Positions 1-8,967 are shown, numbered from the stretch's first letter. The stretch: DNA of 64,000 nucleotides from Methanolacinia petrolearia DSM 11571 (GCF_000147875.1 NC_014507.1:2418001-2482000); one strand, 5' to 3'. Made by a program: numbers and translations. Notes: generated by a model not told the origin, from the letters alone.

Positions 1-43
1 CAACATTTGATGTACCTGGTCCATACTGTGGTGTGTATGCCAT
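1..43 (-). CDS. mcrG: McrG, methyl-coenzyme M reductase gamma subunit (N-terminal fragment)
   Basis: Only the first 14 codons are inside the window; the gene runs off the left edge on the minus strand. They read MAYTPQYGPGTSNV, the typical start of McrG. The ATG at 43 is chosen because a GAGGTGA ribosome-binding site lies at 51-57, 7 nt upstream; the in-frame ATG at 49 is too close to it. It follows mcrC by 17 nt, which fits the usual mcrBDCGA order. McrG is part of the (alpha-beta-gamma)2 enzyme that makes methane and CoM-S-S-CoB in the cytoplasm. Confidence 0.9.
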   Translation of the reverse strand, partial: MAYTPQYGPGTSNV

Positions 44-60
44 TTTCATTTCACCTCAAA

Positions 61-681
61 TTATTCTTTAATCGTTTTCATAACAGCTGAAATCACTTCT
101 GCCAGATTTTCTCTTGTTGGTGTCTGGCCACGGGTAACCCCGCTGACAATCGCAACAACTTTTCCCTTAGTGCGAATATTTTTCTCGTCAGGCATGACGT
201 ATGCCGTCTTTACTCCGACCTTTGCAAGATCTTCGTAGTCTACAGGCGCCTGGGAAACAAGAATCGCGTTGATTTCACAATGCTGAAGGATAAAGCGAAC
301 CTTCTCAACAACATGGGATCTTACGTTCCCGTGATGAAGTATCGCAACCTTGTGCTGTTCAATCTGCGAGATCTCTTTTGCATTGAGACCGAAATAGGCC
401 CCAAGAACCGAACCTGCGATTCCGGGAGCATCCGAAGGCACACCGCTTCCCGCATTGAGGACAAGCGTGCTTACGGAAAACTCAACTCCTTCTCTCCTGA
501 GACCTGATGTGATATCGCATACAGGTTTAGTTACATGCCTCCTGCCGGGAGACATACCGACTACTATTATATCAGGATAACGGCACTCCGAAATAGTGCC
601 TCTCTGGGCAAGGCCTCCGCCCTTTCCCATACCCATACTTTCGCGGCAGTCTACAACCTGTGTGACCCGGCCAATCGGCAT
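61..681 (-). CDS. mcrC: McrC, methyl-coenzyme M reductase operon protein C
   Basis: A 206-residue protein between mcrD and mcrG, of the usual McrC length. It begins MPIGRVTQVVDCRESMGMGKGG, a glycine-rich N-terminus typical of the family. McrC is not a subunit of the methane-forming enzyme; family work links it to the ATP-dependent activation complex that reduces the nickel of F430. The gene starts 2 nt after the mcrD stop, so the two are probably translationally coupled and expressed with the mcr operon. Nothing looks damaged. Confidence 0.93.
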   Translation of the reverse strand: MPIGRVTQVVDCRESMGMGKGGGLAQRGTISECRYPDIIVVGMSPGRRHVTKPVCDITSGLRREGVEFSVSTLVLNAGSGVPSDAPGIAGSVLGAYFGLNAKEISQIEQHKVAILHHGNVRSHVVEKVRFILQHCEINAILVSQAPVDYEDLAKVGVKTAYVMPDEKNIRTKGKVVAIVSGVTRGQTPTRENLAEVISAVMKTIKE

Positions 682-683
682 AT

Positions 684-1163
684 TTATTTCAAACCCTGTA
701 TGATAACCGGACCCTCCTTCTTACGCGGATCGACCAATCCCAAAATCATCTCGTCCGCATTAGGCCCGTATTTTGCATAATCACTCGTAGTAGGCTCTGT
801 CTTCATGAACTTTCCTTCCATTACCTGGCAGGAAAATTTGCCTTCAAAGAATTCTGATGTGACCTTTCGGATCTCATCAATAACGGATCTTTCTTCAACC
901 TCGAGTATGATAACCCCGACCTGAACTCTAAGCTCCGTCTCTGTATCCCCTATTTGTATAACTCTCCTGTTTGAATTGGGATTGGGTTTACCTCTTGCAG
1001 GACCATAAGGTACGGTTTTGGGAAGAGAAGGTCCGTTTATTACGAACCTCCTGATCCCTTTCACCCTGACAATAAGGTTAAGGAATTTCTCAGCTGTTTC
1101 CGGAGAGAGCATCCTTATAGGGACTATTTTGCACTGGGGATAGTGTTTCTGGCTTTCTGTCAT
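684..1163 (-). CDS. mcrD: McrD, methyl-coenzyme M reductase operon protein D
   Basis: A 159-residue protein in the standard place between mcrB and mcrC. Recognisable family stretches include KIVPIRMLSPETAEKFLN near the N-terminus and VPYGPARGKPNPN in the middle. McrD is an accessory protein that associates with Mcr and is thought to help assembly or cofactor loading; it is not needed for catalysis in the purified enzyme. It sits 23 nt downstream of mcrB and 2 nt upstream of mcrC, in one minus-strand operon. Confidence 0.93.
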   Translation of the reverse strand: MTESQKHYPQCKIVPIRMLSPETAEKFLNLIVRVKGIRRFVINGPSLPKTVPYGPARGKPNPNSNRRVIQIGDTETELRVQVGVIILEVEERSVIDEIRKVTSEFFEGKFSCQVMEGKFMKTEPTTSDYAKYGPNADEMILGLVDPRKKEGPVIIQGLK

Positions 1164-1186
1164 TCCAATCTGTCAATCTGGTTTAT

Positions 1187-2491
1187 TCAGACTCCGTTTG
1201 CGATCTGCTGGATCGGCTTGTTGAACTCTGGGATCTGACCGTAGGTCTGGCCCATAACTGCCGATGTTCCCTCAGGGGTGAACATCTGTGTACCTGCATC
1301 AAGTGCACATGCAGCAACTACACACGGAATTGCACAGCCGTTTGCGTGGCGTGTAACTACGTGGTTTCCGTTGAAGATACCGGGACCGCCGCCACCATAG
1401 ATCGAGTGGCTGAAGAACGAGAAACCGACAGCTGTTCCCATTACACGACCGAAGTCGGTCGACGGGAGACCGGTCTCGTGCTCAAGAAGGTCGTTGAAGT
1501 AGAGCAGTGTTGATGAAACTGCCTGTGCGAAACGTCCTGCACCACAGTTGACCATTGTTGCGGCCATTGTTCCTGCTGCTGCATATGCGTTCCACATCAT
1601 CGGGTCCTTCGTGTCGTAGAACTGGAAGTATCCGCCCTTCTTTCCGGGGACGATTACCTTGTCCTCGATTGCCTTCTCGACAAGTGACTGAACTACTGTT
1701 CCGACTGTACCGGTCTTACCGTTCTCCTTAACAAGGTCATAGACCATGTTGTTTGCGTTAAGACCCTGATATGCGTACTGGAGAAGCATGTGGCGCTCGA
1801 ACGGGCCGATTGCACCGCCCATCTCGAACTCTCCGGCTGTCTCGAGTGTGGCTGCAAGAGCTGCACCCTGCATTGCATTCCTGCCGGTCATCATAACGAA
1901 GTGGTTGACACCGATGTTACGAAGAGCATATCCGAGACCCTCATTGTTCTGTGGGTTGCTCAGGACTGATGTTACAAGTGCTCCTTCGGGGTCCATCGTG
2001 TGCGGGTATCCACCGAATGTTGCCGCCTTTACGGTTGATGCATTGAATGCATCGATGTCGAACTGGTCGACGATTGCGTAGGTTGTTGCTGCTGCAACTG
2101 CTGTAAATGCTGCATCGTATGTAGATGCTGCTGCGAGACGGGCCTTTGGAGCCTCTACAAGAAGGAGGTTTCCACCCTTGTACTCGTTTATAACTGTTCC
2201 TTCGCCTTCAACATCGAGCATGTCCTTGATCTTTGCGACGATGGCGTCTTTGTTTGCCATAATCGGAAGGTCAAGTTCACGGCCCATGATCATTCCGCCT
2301 TTTCCAAGCTTTCCGGTCTTAAGTGCTGCTTCGATTCCACCAAGGTTAACTGCAATGCTCCTCTTGGTTAAGTCGATGAGCTTAAGTGTTGCCGGGTTTA
2401 CAAGCGGACTGATAGCACCGAGGTTTACGTTGCTCTTCAGGACTTTTCCGTCATCTGAATAGAGATCAATTGTTTCGGAATATTTTGCCAT
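1187..2491 (-). CDS. mcrB: McrB, methyl-coenzyme M reductase beta subunit
   Basis: A 434-residue beta subunit of the cytoplasmic enzyme that reduces methyl-coenzyme M with coenzyme B to methane and the heterodisulfide. It starts [20 protein letters not shown], and the late motif [15 protein letters not shown] carries the conserved Tyr that points toward F430. The C-terminal part ([19 protein letters not shown]) is also typical. The ATG at 2491 has a strong AGGAGG site 6-7 nt upstream. As the first gene of the operon it is preceded by a 594-bp gap that should hold the mcr promoter and leader. Confidence 0.98.
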   Translation of the reverse strand: MAKYSETIDLYSDDGKVLKSNVNLGAISPLVNPATLKLIDLTKRSIAVNLGGIEAALKTGKLGKGGMIMGRELDLPIMANKDAIVAKIKDMLDVEGEGTVINEYKGGNLLLVEAPKARLAAASTYDAAFTAVAAATTYAIVDQFDIDAFNASTVKAATFGGYPHTMDPEGALVTSVLSNPQNNEGLGYALRNIGVNHFVMMTGRNAMQGAALAATLETAGEFEMGGAIGPFERHMLLQYAYQGLNANNMVYDLVKENGKTGTVGTVVQSLVEKAIEDKVIVPGKKGGYFQFYDTKDPMMWNAYAAAGTMAATMVNCGAGRFAQAVSSTLLYFNDLLEHETGLPSTDFGRVMGTAVGFSFFSHSIYGGGGPGIFNGNHVVTRHANGCAIPCVVAACALDAGTQMFTPEGTSAVMGQTYGQIPEFNKPIQQIANGV

Positions 2492-2541
2492 TTATTTTCC
2501 TCCTATACCCTTTGTGCAATGCCTTACTTTCACTGAACTCT

Positions 2542-2557
2542 GACAGCGGATGCTGTC
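2542..2557 (-). promoter_or_regulatory. Hairpin in the mcr 5' leader
   Basis: GACAGC and GCTGTC form a perfect 6-bp stem with a 4-nt loop, 50 nt upstream of the mcrB start. It would lie in the mRNA leader if transcription starts at either TATA-like site further upstream. A role is not shown by sequence alone. Confidence 0.3.
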
Positions 2558-2618
2558 GCTATCGATGTTAATCACTACTGCACGTCCCCGCATGGGACAA
2601 AGGTACAATATCATATCT

Positions 2619-2655
2619 CAGAATATAAGCGTTCCTAATAAAAACAAATATAATA
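2619..2655 (-). promoter_or_regulatory. Candidate mcr promoter (TATA-like boxes)
   Basis: Read on the minus strand this stretch has two TATA-like boxes, ATTATATTT (about 2644-2655) and CTTATATTC (about 2619-2630), in an A+T-rich zone. Transcription from them would give a leader of roughly 100-135 nt before mcrB. An inverted repeat GTCGAA-N5-TTCGAC lies just upstream at 2677-2693 and could be a regulator site. The rest of the 2492-3085 gap has only short, unconvincing reading frames. Confidence 0.35.
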
Positions 2656-2676
2656 CTAATAAAATAGAAGGTAAAA

Positions 2677-2693
2677 GTCGAACGAATTTCGAC
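2677..2693. repeat. Inverted repeat upstream of the mcr promoter
   Basis: GTCGAA-CGAAT-TTCGAC, a perfect 6-bp dyad with a 5-nt centre, just upstream of the TATA-like boxes for mcrB. Its position and symmetry would suit a transcription-factor operator. This is inference from position only. Confidence 0.3.
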
Positions 2694-3085
2694 AAAAACC
2701 GTAATATTGATATTATTCGGCCGTTCGTAATACATGAATAACTATTTAGTAATACTCTTTATGGCAATAATTGATGATAAATCGTGATCGCATTGTGCGC
2801 CCCGAAGAAATCGATTTTCTGCGTTTTTTAGGAAAAACAAATGTAGCCCGGGAACTAAATTCACAGAACATAAGAAAAGGGGGATTATGCGAGCCGGATT
2901 TCCTGTCTTCTTTATGAGAAAAATAAGAAAAAAAGATACACGCATAACAACCCGACATTGTATCAGGCAGATACTTCTAGTTTGATCATGATTCAACCGG
3001 CAAATCTACCGCAGGTATGAGACCAGGATTGCCTTGCCGGGAATCAACAGAAAATAGAAAATATTAATCGTGCAGATCTGGTTAT

Positions 3086-3823
3086 ATGAAGATCATCCAC
3101 ATAACAGGAGATTCCCATCCAGAAAATAACACTGCAATTGCAGAATTTATAGAAAAACTTTCAGTTCTCAATCCGGGAAAAAACGGTGTCATCTGTGATT
3201 CAGGAGCAGAAGAACTGCCGGAATCGAAATGTAATGCTCCATATTCCGCAAAAGTTCATGATGCAGGGACGATCGTTGCAATAAAGGATGGAGATCTCTC
3301 AGGCACCCTCGATCTTTTTTCCGATTCCGGAATATTTTATGCGATAATTCTGGGATTTGAAGGGTTAAATTACAAAAAGGCAGTATTTGGGGATTTTGAA
3401 GCTGAGAACTGCATCCTTAAAGATCCATCTGCGGATGAAATGATTGAGGCACTCGACAAATTCGACGACCATTACACGATGCAGGGCCTTGTGAAAGAGC
3501 TCAAGGAGGAAGTCGATATCCCTAAAACAGGGTGTTACCTCCACTTCAACGGAATTGTCAGGGAGATCACCGGCGAAGAGAGAACCGAATACATGGATTT
3601 TTCCGATTATGATTATATTGACAGGATAATTGCTGAAATCAGGAAGGATATGGAGAAAGTTCCGGGAGTTCTGGGAGTCCGTTTCTACCACAGCAAAGGG
3701 AGGTTATATGCCAGCGACGACGTTACCTACATTGCCGTTGCTGCATCGCACAGGCAGGAGGCATTCAAAGCCATGATGGATGCGATCGACAGGCTGAAGG
3801 CTGAGCTTCACAACAAAAAATGA
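3086..3823 (+). CDS. MobB-like/MoaE-like fusion protein (degenerate GTPase half, MoaE half kept)
   Basis: A 245-residue protein with two parts. Residues 1 to about 145 align by eye with the MobB-like half of the paralogue at 5433-6116 (shared patterns such as LKDPSADEMIEALDKFDDHYTMQGLVKEL), but the P-loop is gone: where the paralogue has GRSNSGKT this one has GDSHPENN. Residues about 150-245 resemble MoaE, the large subunit of molybdopterin synthase, with HFNGIVRE, a later HSKGRLYASDDVTYIAVAASHRQEAF and a Lys in DRLKAEL; the usual PxWKxE ending is missing. The likely role is in molybdopterin synthesis near fmdC, but the sulfur-transfer activity is unproven. It is divergent from mcr. Confidence 0.6.
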   Translation: MKIIHITGDSHPENNTAIAEFIEKLSVLNPGKNGVICDSGAEELPESKCNAPYSAKVHDAGTIVAIKDGDLSGTLDLFSDSGIFYAIILGFEGLNYKKAVFGDFEAENCILKDPSADEMIEALDKFDDHYTMQGLVKELKEEVDIPKTGCYLHFNGIVREITGEERTEYMDFSDYDYIDRIIAEIRKDMEKVPGVLGVRFYHSKGRLYASDDVTYIAVAASHRQEAFKAMMDAIDRLKAELHNKK

Positions 3824-3875
3824 CAGAAATGAAATTATTCAAAAAATAATAAATTTTCGGGCTTAAAAACTCAAA

Positions 3876-4649
3876 CTAATAGTACTCATATTCTTTTACG
3901 TAAAGGGAGCCCTTCCCCCGGTTTGCCACATCACCAGTGAAATAATGCATTATTTTCCCGTCGACGTCCGTCTCCCCTTCATCCCTGAATGTCGGGTGCA
4001 TTTCATTCACTTTCCCGAAGAAATATGCAGTGCCGCCCTTCATGTTCCCGCAGGCCCTTCTGCATTCGCCGTAGACCTTAAGGATGCCGTCTCTCATATC
4101 GACTCCCGTCATATCGCCGCAGCTTCCGTGAATTATGATCTCTCCGCCTGCAAGGAATTCGGCACAGAAATCACCTGTGTCTCCCATCACCTCGAGGACG
4201 CCTCCACGCATTCCTCTCTTCTCTCCGCGGTACCCCGATCCGCAGTAATGGCCTGCATTCCCGTGACACAGAATCCTTCCGCCCCTCATCTCGCGGCCGA
4301 GCCACCCGTCCGCATCTCCCATGATCTCAATTATCCCGCCGCTCATGAAATTCCCGCAGTGCATTCCGATATCACCTTCGACAGTGATCTTTCCTGCGGC
4401 CATATACTCGCCGATACGCTTTAAAGTCCTGGTCTCACCTGCAAGCACAAGTTCGATATCTTCAGAGGAAGAAGCTTCGCCGGCAATTTCTATATCGAAG
4501 AAATCACAAAAGCTTCTCTCCTTGTTCCCCTCCCATACACTGAGGTCGCGGAATGATTCATCCATAAAGTGTTCGGGGATTACTGATTCTGCTTCTACGG
4601 GAAGATTGGGATTTTTTCGCGGTTTTGGCGTAAGTTTTACAACTCTCAT
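3876..4649 (-). CDS. fmdC: Formylmethanofuran dehydrogenase subunit C (first set)
   Basis: A 257-residue subunit C, built of repeated GG-x-(I/L)-x-(I/V)-x-G units from about residue 75 on (for example MSGGIIEIMGDADGWLG, MRGGRILCHGNAGHYCG), the right-handed beta-helix shared with the glutamate synthase C-terminal domain. The start at 4649 (MRVVKLTPKPRKN) is preferred over an upstream in-frame ATG at 4673 because GGAG lies 8 nt before it. Subunit C helps hold the formate dehydrogenase-like and amidohydrolase halves of the complex together. It stands alone here, some 14 kb from fmdA and fmdDB, among molybdenum cofactor genes. Confidence 0.88.
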   Translation of the reverse strand: MRVVKLTPKPRKNPNLPVEAESVIPEHFMDESFRDLSVWEGNKERSFCDFFDIEIAGEASSSEDIELVLAGETRTLKRIGEYMAAGKITVEGDIGMHCGNFMSGGIIEIMGDADGWLGREMRGGRILCHGNAGHYCGSGYRGEKRGMRGGVLEVMGDTGDFCAEFLAGGEIIIHGSCGDMTGVDMRDGILKVYGECRRACGNMKGGTAYFFGKVNEMHPTFRDEGETDVDGKIMHYFTGDVANRGKGSLYVKEYEYY

Positions 4650-4828
4650 AAACAATTCTCCGGGAAAGGCCACAGCACCTGCAGCATATGTGTAGATCTA
4701 ATTATTTTTTACCAGTTAATTAGAAAAAGGTTTCATTTCCAGCAACAATCCGGCCATTAAAAGAAAAAGTCCATTTAACGGCTGGATGTTGAAACGATTA
4801 TATCCCTGTCTTTCCATAATAATATCCC

Positions 4829-5419
4829 ATGGGTGCAGAAGAGCAGGCCGCATTTTTCCTGACAGAGATTCATGAGAAATTCAGGAACAATGTGACTGAG
4901 ATCAAAGAGATTACAGGAGTTCTACAGGATCTGAAAAAAGACCTGGAGAAGATGGACTCCCTCGGCGAAAAGGAAATAAAGTTCGGAATCAGCGGGGTTG
5001 GCAATTCACTGGACTTCCTGGCAAAAAGACTTGATGATGCAGCAGATTTCTTTGAATTCTATCTCGGCAACGAATCTTCCGTCAATGTCGTTCTTCTCGA
5101 ACGCGACGCATATATGAAGATCAACCAGATACTCAGATGGAACAAGGTCGATGTAAGAGAGCTGAAACGGTGGGTTGAAGAGCTTGAGGAGATCGCCGGA
5201 GATCTTAAGAGAAATCCGCACGACCTCCTGAATTTCAGGAAGCTCCCCACAATTGACATCCCGGATGCTGCAATAAAATACCCGGTATGGGCCATAGATA
5301 AATCCGGGTACTGCCTCGCAGGTTCGGACTACAGCGAAATAATCCATATCGACGAAGTCCTTGAAGAGATGGAATCAGGAAATGTTCCCTTCCCGGTTCA
5401 TTCAGTGAGCACGCGGTAA
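4829..5419 (+). CDS. Protein of unknown function, acidic and helical
   Basis: A 196-residue protein I do not recognise. Residues about 10-140 are rich in Glu, Lys and Leu with heptad-like spacing, so helical or coiled-coil structure is likely. The last 50 residues contain a more ordered stretch, IKYPVWAIDKSGYCLAGSDYSEIIHIDEVLEEM. There is no signal peptide or membrane segment. It is divergent from fmdC and only 13 nt upstream of a mobB-like gene, so the two are probably co-transcribed. A link to molybdenum cofactor or Fmd maturation is suggested by position only. Confidence 0.6.
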   Translation: MGAEEQAAFFLTEIHEKFRNNVTEIKEITGVLQDLKKDLEKMDSLGEKEIKFGISGVGNSLDFLAKRLDDAADFFEFYLGNESSVNVVLLERDAYMKINQILRWNKVDVRELKRWVEELEEIAGDLKRNPHDLLNFRKLPTIDIPDAAIKYPVWAIDKSGYCLAGSDYSEIIHIDEVLEEMESGNVPFPVHSVSTR

Positions 5420-5432
5420 GGACTGTTTTGGG

Positions 5433-6116
5433 ATGAAAGTAATTCAGGTAGTCGGACGTTCAAACTCCGGCAAAACCTATTTTATACACCGCCTTCTCGA
5501 AAGAATGACTGTAATGTTTCCGGGAAAGGTCGGAGTAATCAAGCACATGGGCCACCACATCTTTGAGCTCTCTGAAGGAAAGGATACGACGACACATTAC
5601 GAGCACGGTGCCGAATGTGTTGCGGGAGTTGACGCGGAAAAGACCGTTCTTACAGTAAGGGATGACAACCTTGACAAATCCCTTGAAATTCTCTGTGACC
5701 TCGGGATGAAGTATGCGATAATCGAGGGGTTCAAGGAGTACGGATTCAAAAAGATAGTCAAGGGAGAACTGGAATCCGGCGAATGCCTGCTGAGAGACCC
5801 GACGGTCGATGACGTAACCGAATCGCTCGATGCATTCGATGATTATTATACTCTTGGCGGGCTTGTCAAAGAACTGGAGGAGGATGAAAGAGCTCCTGCA
5901 GGTGCCTCAATTGTAACTTTTTCCGGTGTTTTCGAGAATATTCCCATGGATTACGGAAAGATCGCCGGGAAGATCGGGGAGAACGAAGGCATAGTCTCCG
6001 TGAAAACATCATTAAACGGAAAAAAAGTGATGATCGGTGTCGCCTCCGTTGACACACGGTCTGCCTGCAATGCAATCGATAAAGCAGTATCAGAACTGGC
6101 AGGCATGAAGAGCTGA
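5433..6116 (+). CDS. mobB: MobB-like GTPase with a degenerate MoaE-like C-terminus
   Basis: A 227-residue protein. The N-terminal half has the MobB P-loop GRSNSGKT at residues 8-15, then GVIKHMGHH and TTHYEHGAE, as in the GTP-binding protein that assists attachment of a nucleotide to molybdopterin. Residues about 150-227 correspond to the MoaE-like half of the paralogue at 3086-3823 but are shortened (SIVTFSGVFENI, then VMIGVASVDTRSACNAIDKAVSEL) and lack the basic active-site pattern. It probably works in making the pterin guanine dinucleotide used by Fmd/Fwd. It follows the unknown gene at 4829-5419 by 13 nt. Confidence 0.8.
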   Translation: MKVIQVVGRSNSGKTYFIHRLLERMTVMFPGKVGVIKHMGHHIFELSEGKDTTTHYEHGAECVAGVDAEKTVLTVRDDNLDKSLEILCDLGMKYAIIEGFKEYGFKKIVKGELESGECLLRDPTVDDVTESLDAFDDYYTLGGLVKELEEDERAPAGASIVTFSGVFENIPMDYGKIAGKIGENEGIVSVKTSLNGKKVMIGVASVDTRSACNAIDKAVSELAGMKS

Positions 6117-6120
6117 AAGA

Positions 6121-7170
6121 TCACGAAAATACGTGAACAGCAGCAGCCTTGAAGGTCAGGAAGACCGAATCCCCTTCCATTATTCCGATATCGCTGAATC
6201 CTCTTCTCGTAAGGACGGTAACAAACGGGATTCCTGCGTCTACCCTGATCTCGACCATTGTTCCGTTGTTGGTGATACTTTCTACAATACCTTCGAATGA
6301 ATTTCTTGCAGGTGTCTTCAAAGGTTCCCTTGAGAGCATTATGTCTTCCGGCCTCACTGAGGCATAGACCTTCCCTTCAATTCCTGTAGCAGTGGATACA
6401 ATGTCAAGCCCATCGACCGTAATAACAGAACAGCCTGAACCGGATGTTATATCACCGCGGAATATGTTCTCCGTGCCCACGAATTCGGCAATGAACTTCG
6501 ATTCGGGCTGTGAAAACACCTGATTGGGGACACCGGTTTGTATTATCTTTCCCTGGTTGAGGACTGCAACACGATCGGCAAGGGAGAAGACCTCCTCGAA
6601 GTTGTGGGTCACATGGAGAACGGTAGTCTTAAACCTCATATGAAGTCTCTTAAGCTCTTTTCTGAGCCTTTCCCGGGTTCTTACGTCAAGTGCGCTGAGA
6701 GGTTCATCAAGAAGAAGAACATCGGGCTCCATCACGATCGCCCTCGATATTGCAGTCCTCTGCTTCTCCCCACCGCTGAGATTAATAACGGACCGGTGAA
6801 GGAGATGCGAGATCCCGAGGATCCCCGCAACCTCGGACACCTTTTTCTCAATCTCGTCTGCCGGATTTTTTTTCACCGAAAGACCGAAGGCGATGTTTTC
6901 ATACACGGAAAGGTGCGGGAAGAGCATATAATCCTGGTATACCATTGAGATGTTCCTGTCCTTCGGGTCGGCAAAAGTGATATCCTCTCCGTTCAGTTCG
7001 ATGCTCCCTGAATCAGGCGGATATATCCCTGCAATAGTTTCGAGGACAATAGTTTTTCCGGCCCCCGTAGGCCCGAGGATAACCACGTATTCACCTTTCT
7101 CGATACTGAGATTTATCTTCTCAAGGGAGAATTCACCCAGTTTAATAGAAATATCTTTTAATTCCAGCAT
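6121..7170 (-). CDS. Molybdate/tungstate ABC transporter ATP-binding protein (ModC/WtpC type)
   Basis: A 349-residue ATPase. Walker A GPTGAGKT is near residue 36, then the Q-loop (MVYQDYMLFPHLSVYEN), signature LSGGEKQR, Walker B VLLLDEPLSALD and H-loop HVTHNFEE. The last 100 residues form a TOBE-like domain (EGKVYASVRPEDIMLS, NNGTMVEIRVDAG), typical of oxyanion-binding importers. It is the third gene of a minus-strand operon after the permease (11-nt gap) and binding protein, and energises import across the cytoplasmic membrane. Whether the ion is molybdate or tungstate cannot be read from sequence; the Fmd/Moe neighbours fit either. Confidence 0.88.
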   Translation of the reverse strand: MLELKDISIKLGEFSLEKINLSIEKGEYVVILGPTGAGKTIVLETIAGIYPPDSGSIELNGEDITFADPKDRNISMVYQDYMLFPHLSVYENIAFGLSVKKNPADEIEKKVSEVAGILGISHLLHRSVINLSGGEKQRTAISRAIVMEPDVLLLDEPLSALDVRTRERLRKELKRLHMRFKTTVLHVTHNFEEVFSLADRVAVLNQGKIIQTGVPNQVFSQPESKFIAEFVGTENIFRGDITSGSGCSVITVDGLDIVSTATGIEGKVYASVRPEDIMLSREPLKTPARNSFEGIVESITNNGTMVEIRVDAGIPFVTVLTRRGFSDIGIMEGDSVFLTFKAAAVHVFS

Positions 7171-7181
7171 AGGCTACACCT

Positions 7182-7976
7182 TTAGATCTGAGTGGTTCCC
7201 CCGTATCTTTCAAACACGTACAATGAGATGATTGCAATAATTATCAGAATGGTCGCGGCAGCCGTTGCCATATTGAGATCACCTGTTGACATGTTCAAAA
7301 ACACCGCAACAGGAAGCGATTCGGTTTTCATTCTCGTTGCCCCTGCGACCATTAAAGCCGCCCCGAATTCTCCTATAGCCCTCGACCAGGTAATCACGGT
7401 TCCTGCAAAAAACCCGTTCTTTGCCATCGGAAGTGTGACCTTTATAAATGCCTGAAGCTCACTGCACCCGAGAGTTCTCGCGACATATTCGTACCTAGGG
7501 CTTACCGACTGGAACGTAGATCTCAGGATTCGCACCATGAACGGAAGATTTACAAAGAACTGCGCCACGATTATCCCAAGAGGAGTGAATATGAATTCTA
7601 TTCCCGCCGCTGCAAGACCTTTCCCAAGAGCTGTCTGCCCGAAGAGAAGAAGAAGGCCCACACCTGCCACAAGGGGAGGAAGTGCGATCGGGAGATCGAT
7701 TGACGTGTTGATCAGATTCTTGAAGGGGAATTCATATCTTGCGAGTGCATAAGAAACCGGAACGGCAAAAAGTATGCAGAGCCCGGTCGAAGTCACTGAC
7801 GTTACGATCGACAGGTAGATCGCAAACATCATCTCGTCCGAAAATATCGATGAGACTAACGCCTCCGGCCCTGGATATGAAACAATCAGCAGGAGCACGA
7901 CCAGTATGAAAGCCGTAACGAATACCCCGACACCTATTGAAAACCTTTTGAGCCTGGAATGCCTGATATCACTCAC
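7182..7976 (-). CDS. Molybdate/tungstate ABC transporter permease (ModB/WtpB type)
   Basis: A 264-residue membrane protein with about six hydrophobic segments, starting near residues 13-33. The cytoplasmic coupling loop has the EAA-like pattern ARTLGCSELQAFIKVTLPMAKNGFFAG followed by AIGEFGAALMVAG, as in ModB/WtpB/CysU permeases. It lies between the binding protein and the ATPase on the minus strand. It makes the membrane channel for the oxyanion; the partner ATPase starts 11 nt downstream. The 163-bp gap to the binding-protein gene shows no clear signal. Confidence 0.88.
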   Translation of the reverse strand: MSDIRHSRLKRFSIGVGVFVTAFILVVLLLIVSYPGPEALVSSIFSDEMMFAIYLSIVTSVTSTGLCILFAVPVSYALARYEFPFKNLINTSIDLPIALPPLVAGVGLLLLFGQTALGKGLAAAGIEFIFTPLGIIVAQFFVNLPFMVRILRSTFQSVSPRYEYVARTLGCSELQAFIKVTLPMAKNGFFAGTVITWSRAIGEFGAALMVAGATRMKTESLPVAVFLNMSTGDLNMATAAATILIIIAIISLYVFERYGGTTQI

Positions 7977-8139
7977 TTATGCCACTCACCTTTCCGGTCA
8001 ATAAAATCCTGGACCATCCATTTACAGATATATACATAAATTTCCTCTTAATCTGTTATGCCGGTTATTCCTGCAGAAATATTGCCAAAAGAACAGATTC
8101 CTGAAAACACAAAAACTGCAGGCTTCATAAATAAAAATA

Positions 8140-8967
8140 TTATGGGGTGATGTCCGCATATTCCGAATTCGGATACACGATAAATCCGTATTCCTCGAAT
8201 ACGGCTTTGCCGCCTGAATCCGAGGCAACGAAATCTACAAACTTCTGGGCTGTCTCCGGTTGATCGGAGAATGTCAGAGTTCCAATAGGAATAATCTTTA
8301 TCAGGTTCTGCGAACGCGGTATCTCAATTATCTCCATTGTTTCAGGATTGTAGAGATCCGACCAGATAATCGCTGCATCGGCATTGCCGAGTGTTATGTC
8401 GGTTACAATCTCGTTCACGGTCGCTCTCTGGACAACGACATTATCCATTACCTCGTCAAGGATGCCGCTCTTGTTGAAAATGTTCTTTGCAATCGTTCCG
8501 AGAGCCATGCTGTCCGGTTCACCCATGGAGACCTTTACGCCCTCTTTCGTGAGATCTTCAAGTGACGTTATGTTTGCGGGATTTCCCAAAGGCACACCGA
8601 TGACCGGGATATGATATGCCACAAGGGATTCATTTCCTACATATCCCTTTTTCATGGCATTATTAAACTCAAGTGTTGCTCCCGGCATGAAGACATCCCC
8701 CATCTGTGTAAGCTCCATCTGGGCAAGGAGCTGACCGCACCCTGCATAATTGTATGTTACCGGAATTCCCGTCTCTTCAGTAAACTTTTCACCGATGATC
8801 TGCATCGGGGCTTTCATTCCTGCGCCGCAGTATACCAGCAGGCTCTCTTCGCCGGATGTATTTTCAGCCTGAACGGTGCCCGAATCGCCTGATCCGGTAC
8901 ATCCGCACAGTAATACGGCAAAAACCAGCAGAAGGCCGACTGTTGCAGCCAATAATTTTTTAACCAT
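8140..8967 (-). CDS. Molybdate/tungstate-binding lipoprotein (ModA/WtpA type)
   Basis: A 275-residue substrate-binding protein. An N-terminal hydrophobic segment ends in LLCGCTGSG, a lipobox-like cysteine that would anchor it to the outer face of the membrane. The mature part has the ModA fold signature LLVYCGAGMKAPMQIIGEKF, then TYNYAGCGQLLAQMELTQMGDVF and later GNADAAIIWSD. It is the first gene of the mod-like operon, ahead of permease and ATPase. It collects molybdate or tungstate for the Fmd/Fwd enzymes coded nearby. Confidence 0.87.
   Translation of the reverse strand: MVKKLLAATVGLLLVFAVLLCGCTGSGDSGTVQAENTSGEESLLVYCGAGMKAPMQIIGEKFTEETGIPVTYNYAGCGQLLAQMELTQMGDVFMPGATLEFNNAMKKGYVGNESLVAYHIPVIGVPLGNPANITSLEDLTKEGVKVSMGEPDSMALGTIAKNIFNKSGILDEVMDNVVVQRATVNEIVTDITLGNADAAIIWSDLYNPETMEIIEIPRSQNLIKIIPIGTLTFSDQPETAQKFVDFVASDSGGKAVFEEYGFIVYPNSEYADITP

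Noticed and set aside
2742-2996. 84-codon minus-strand frame in the mcr upstream gap
   Set aside because: No ribosome-binding site, no recognisable family, and low-complexity hydrophobic sequence in A+T-rich DNA; likely chance.
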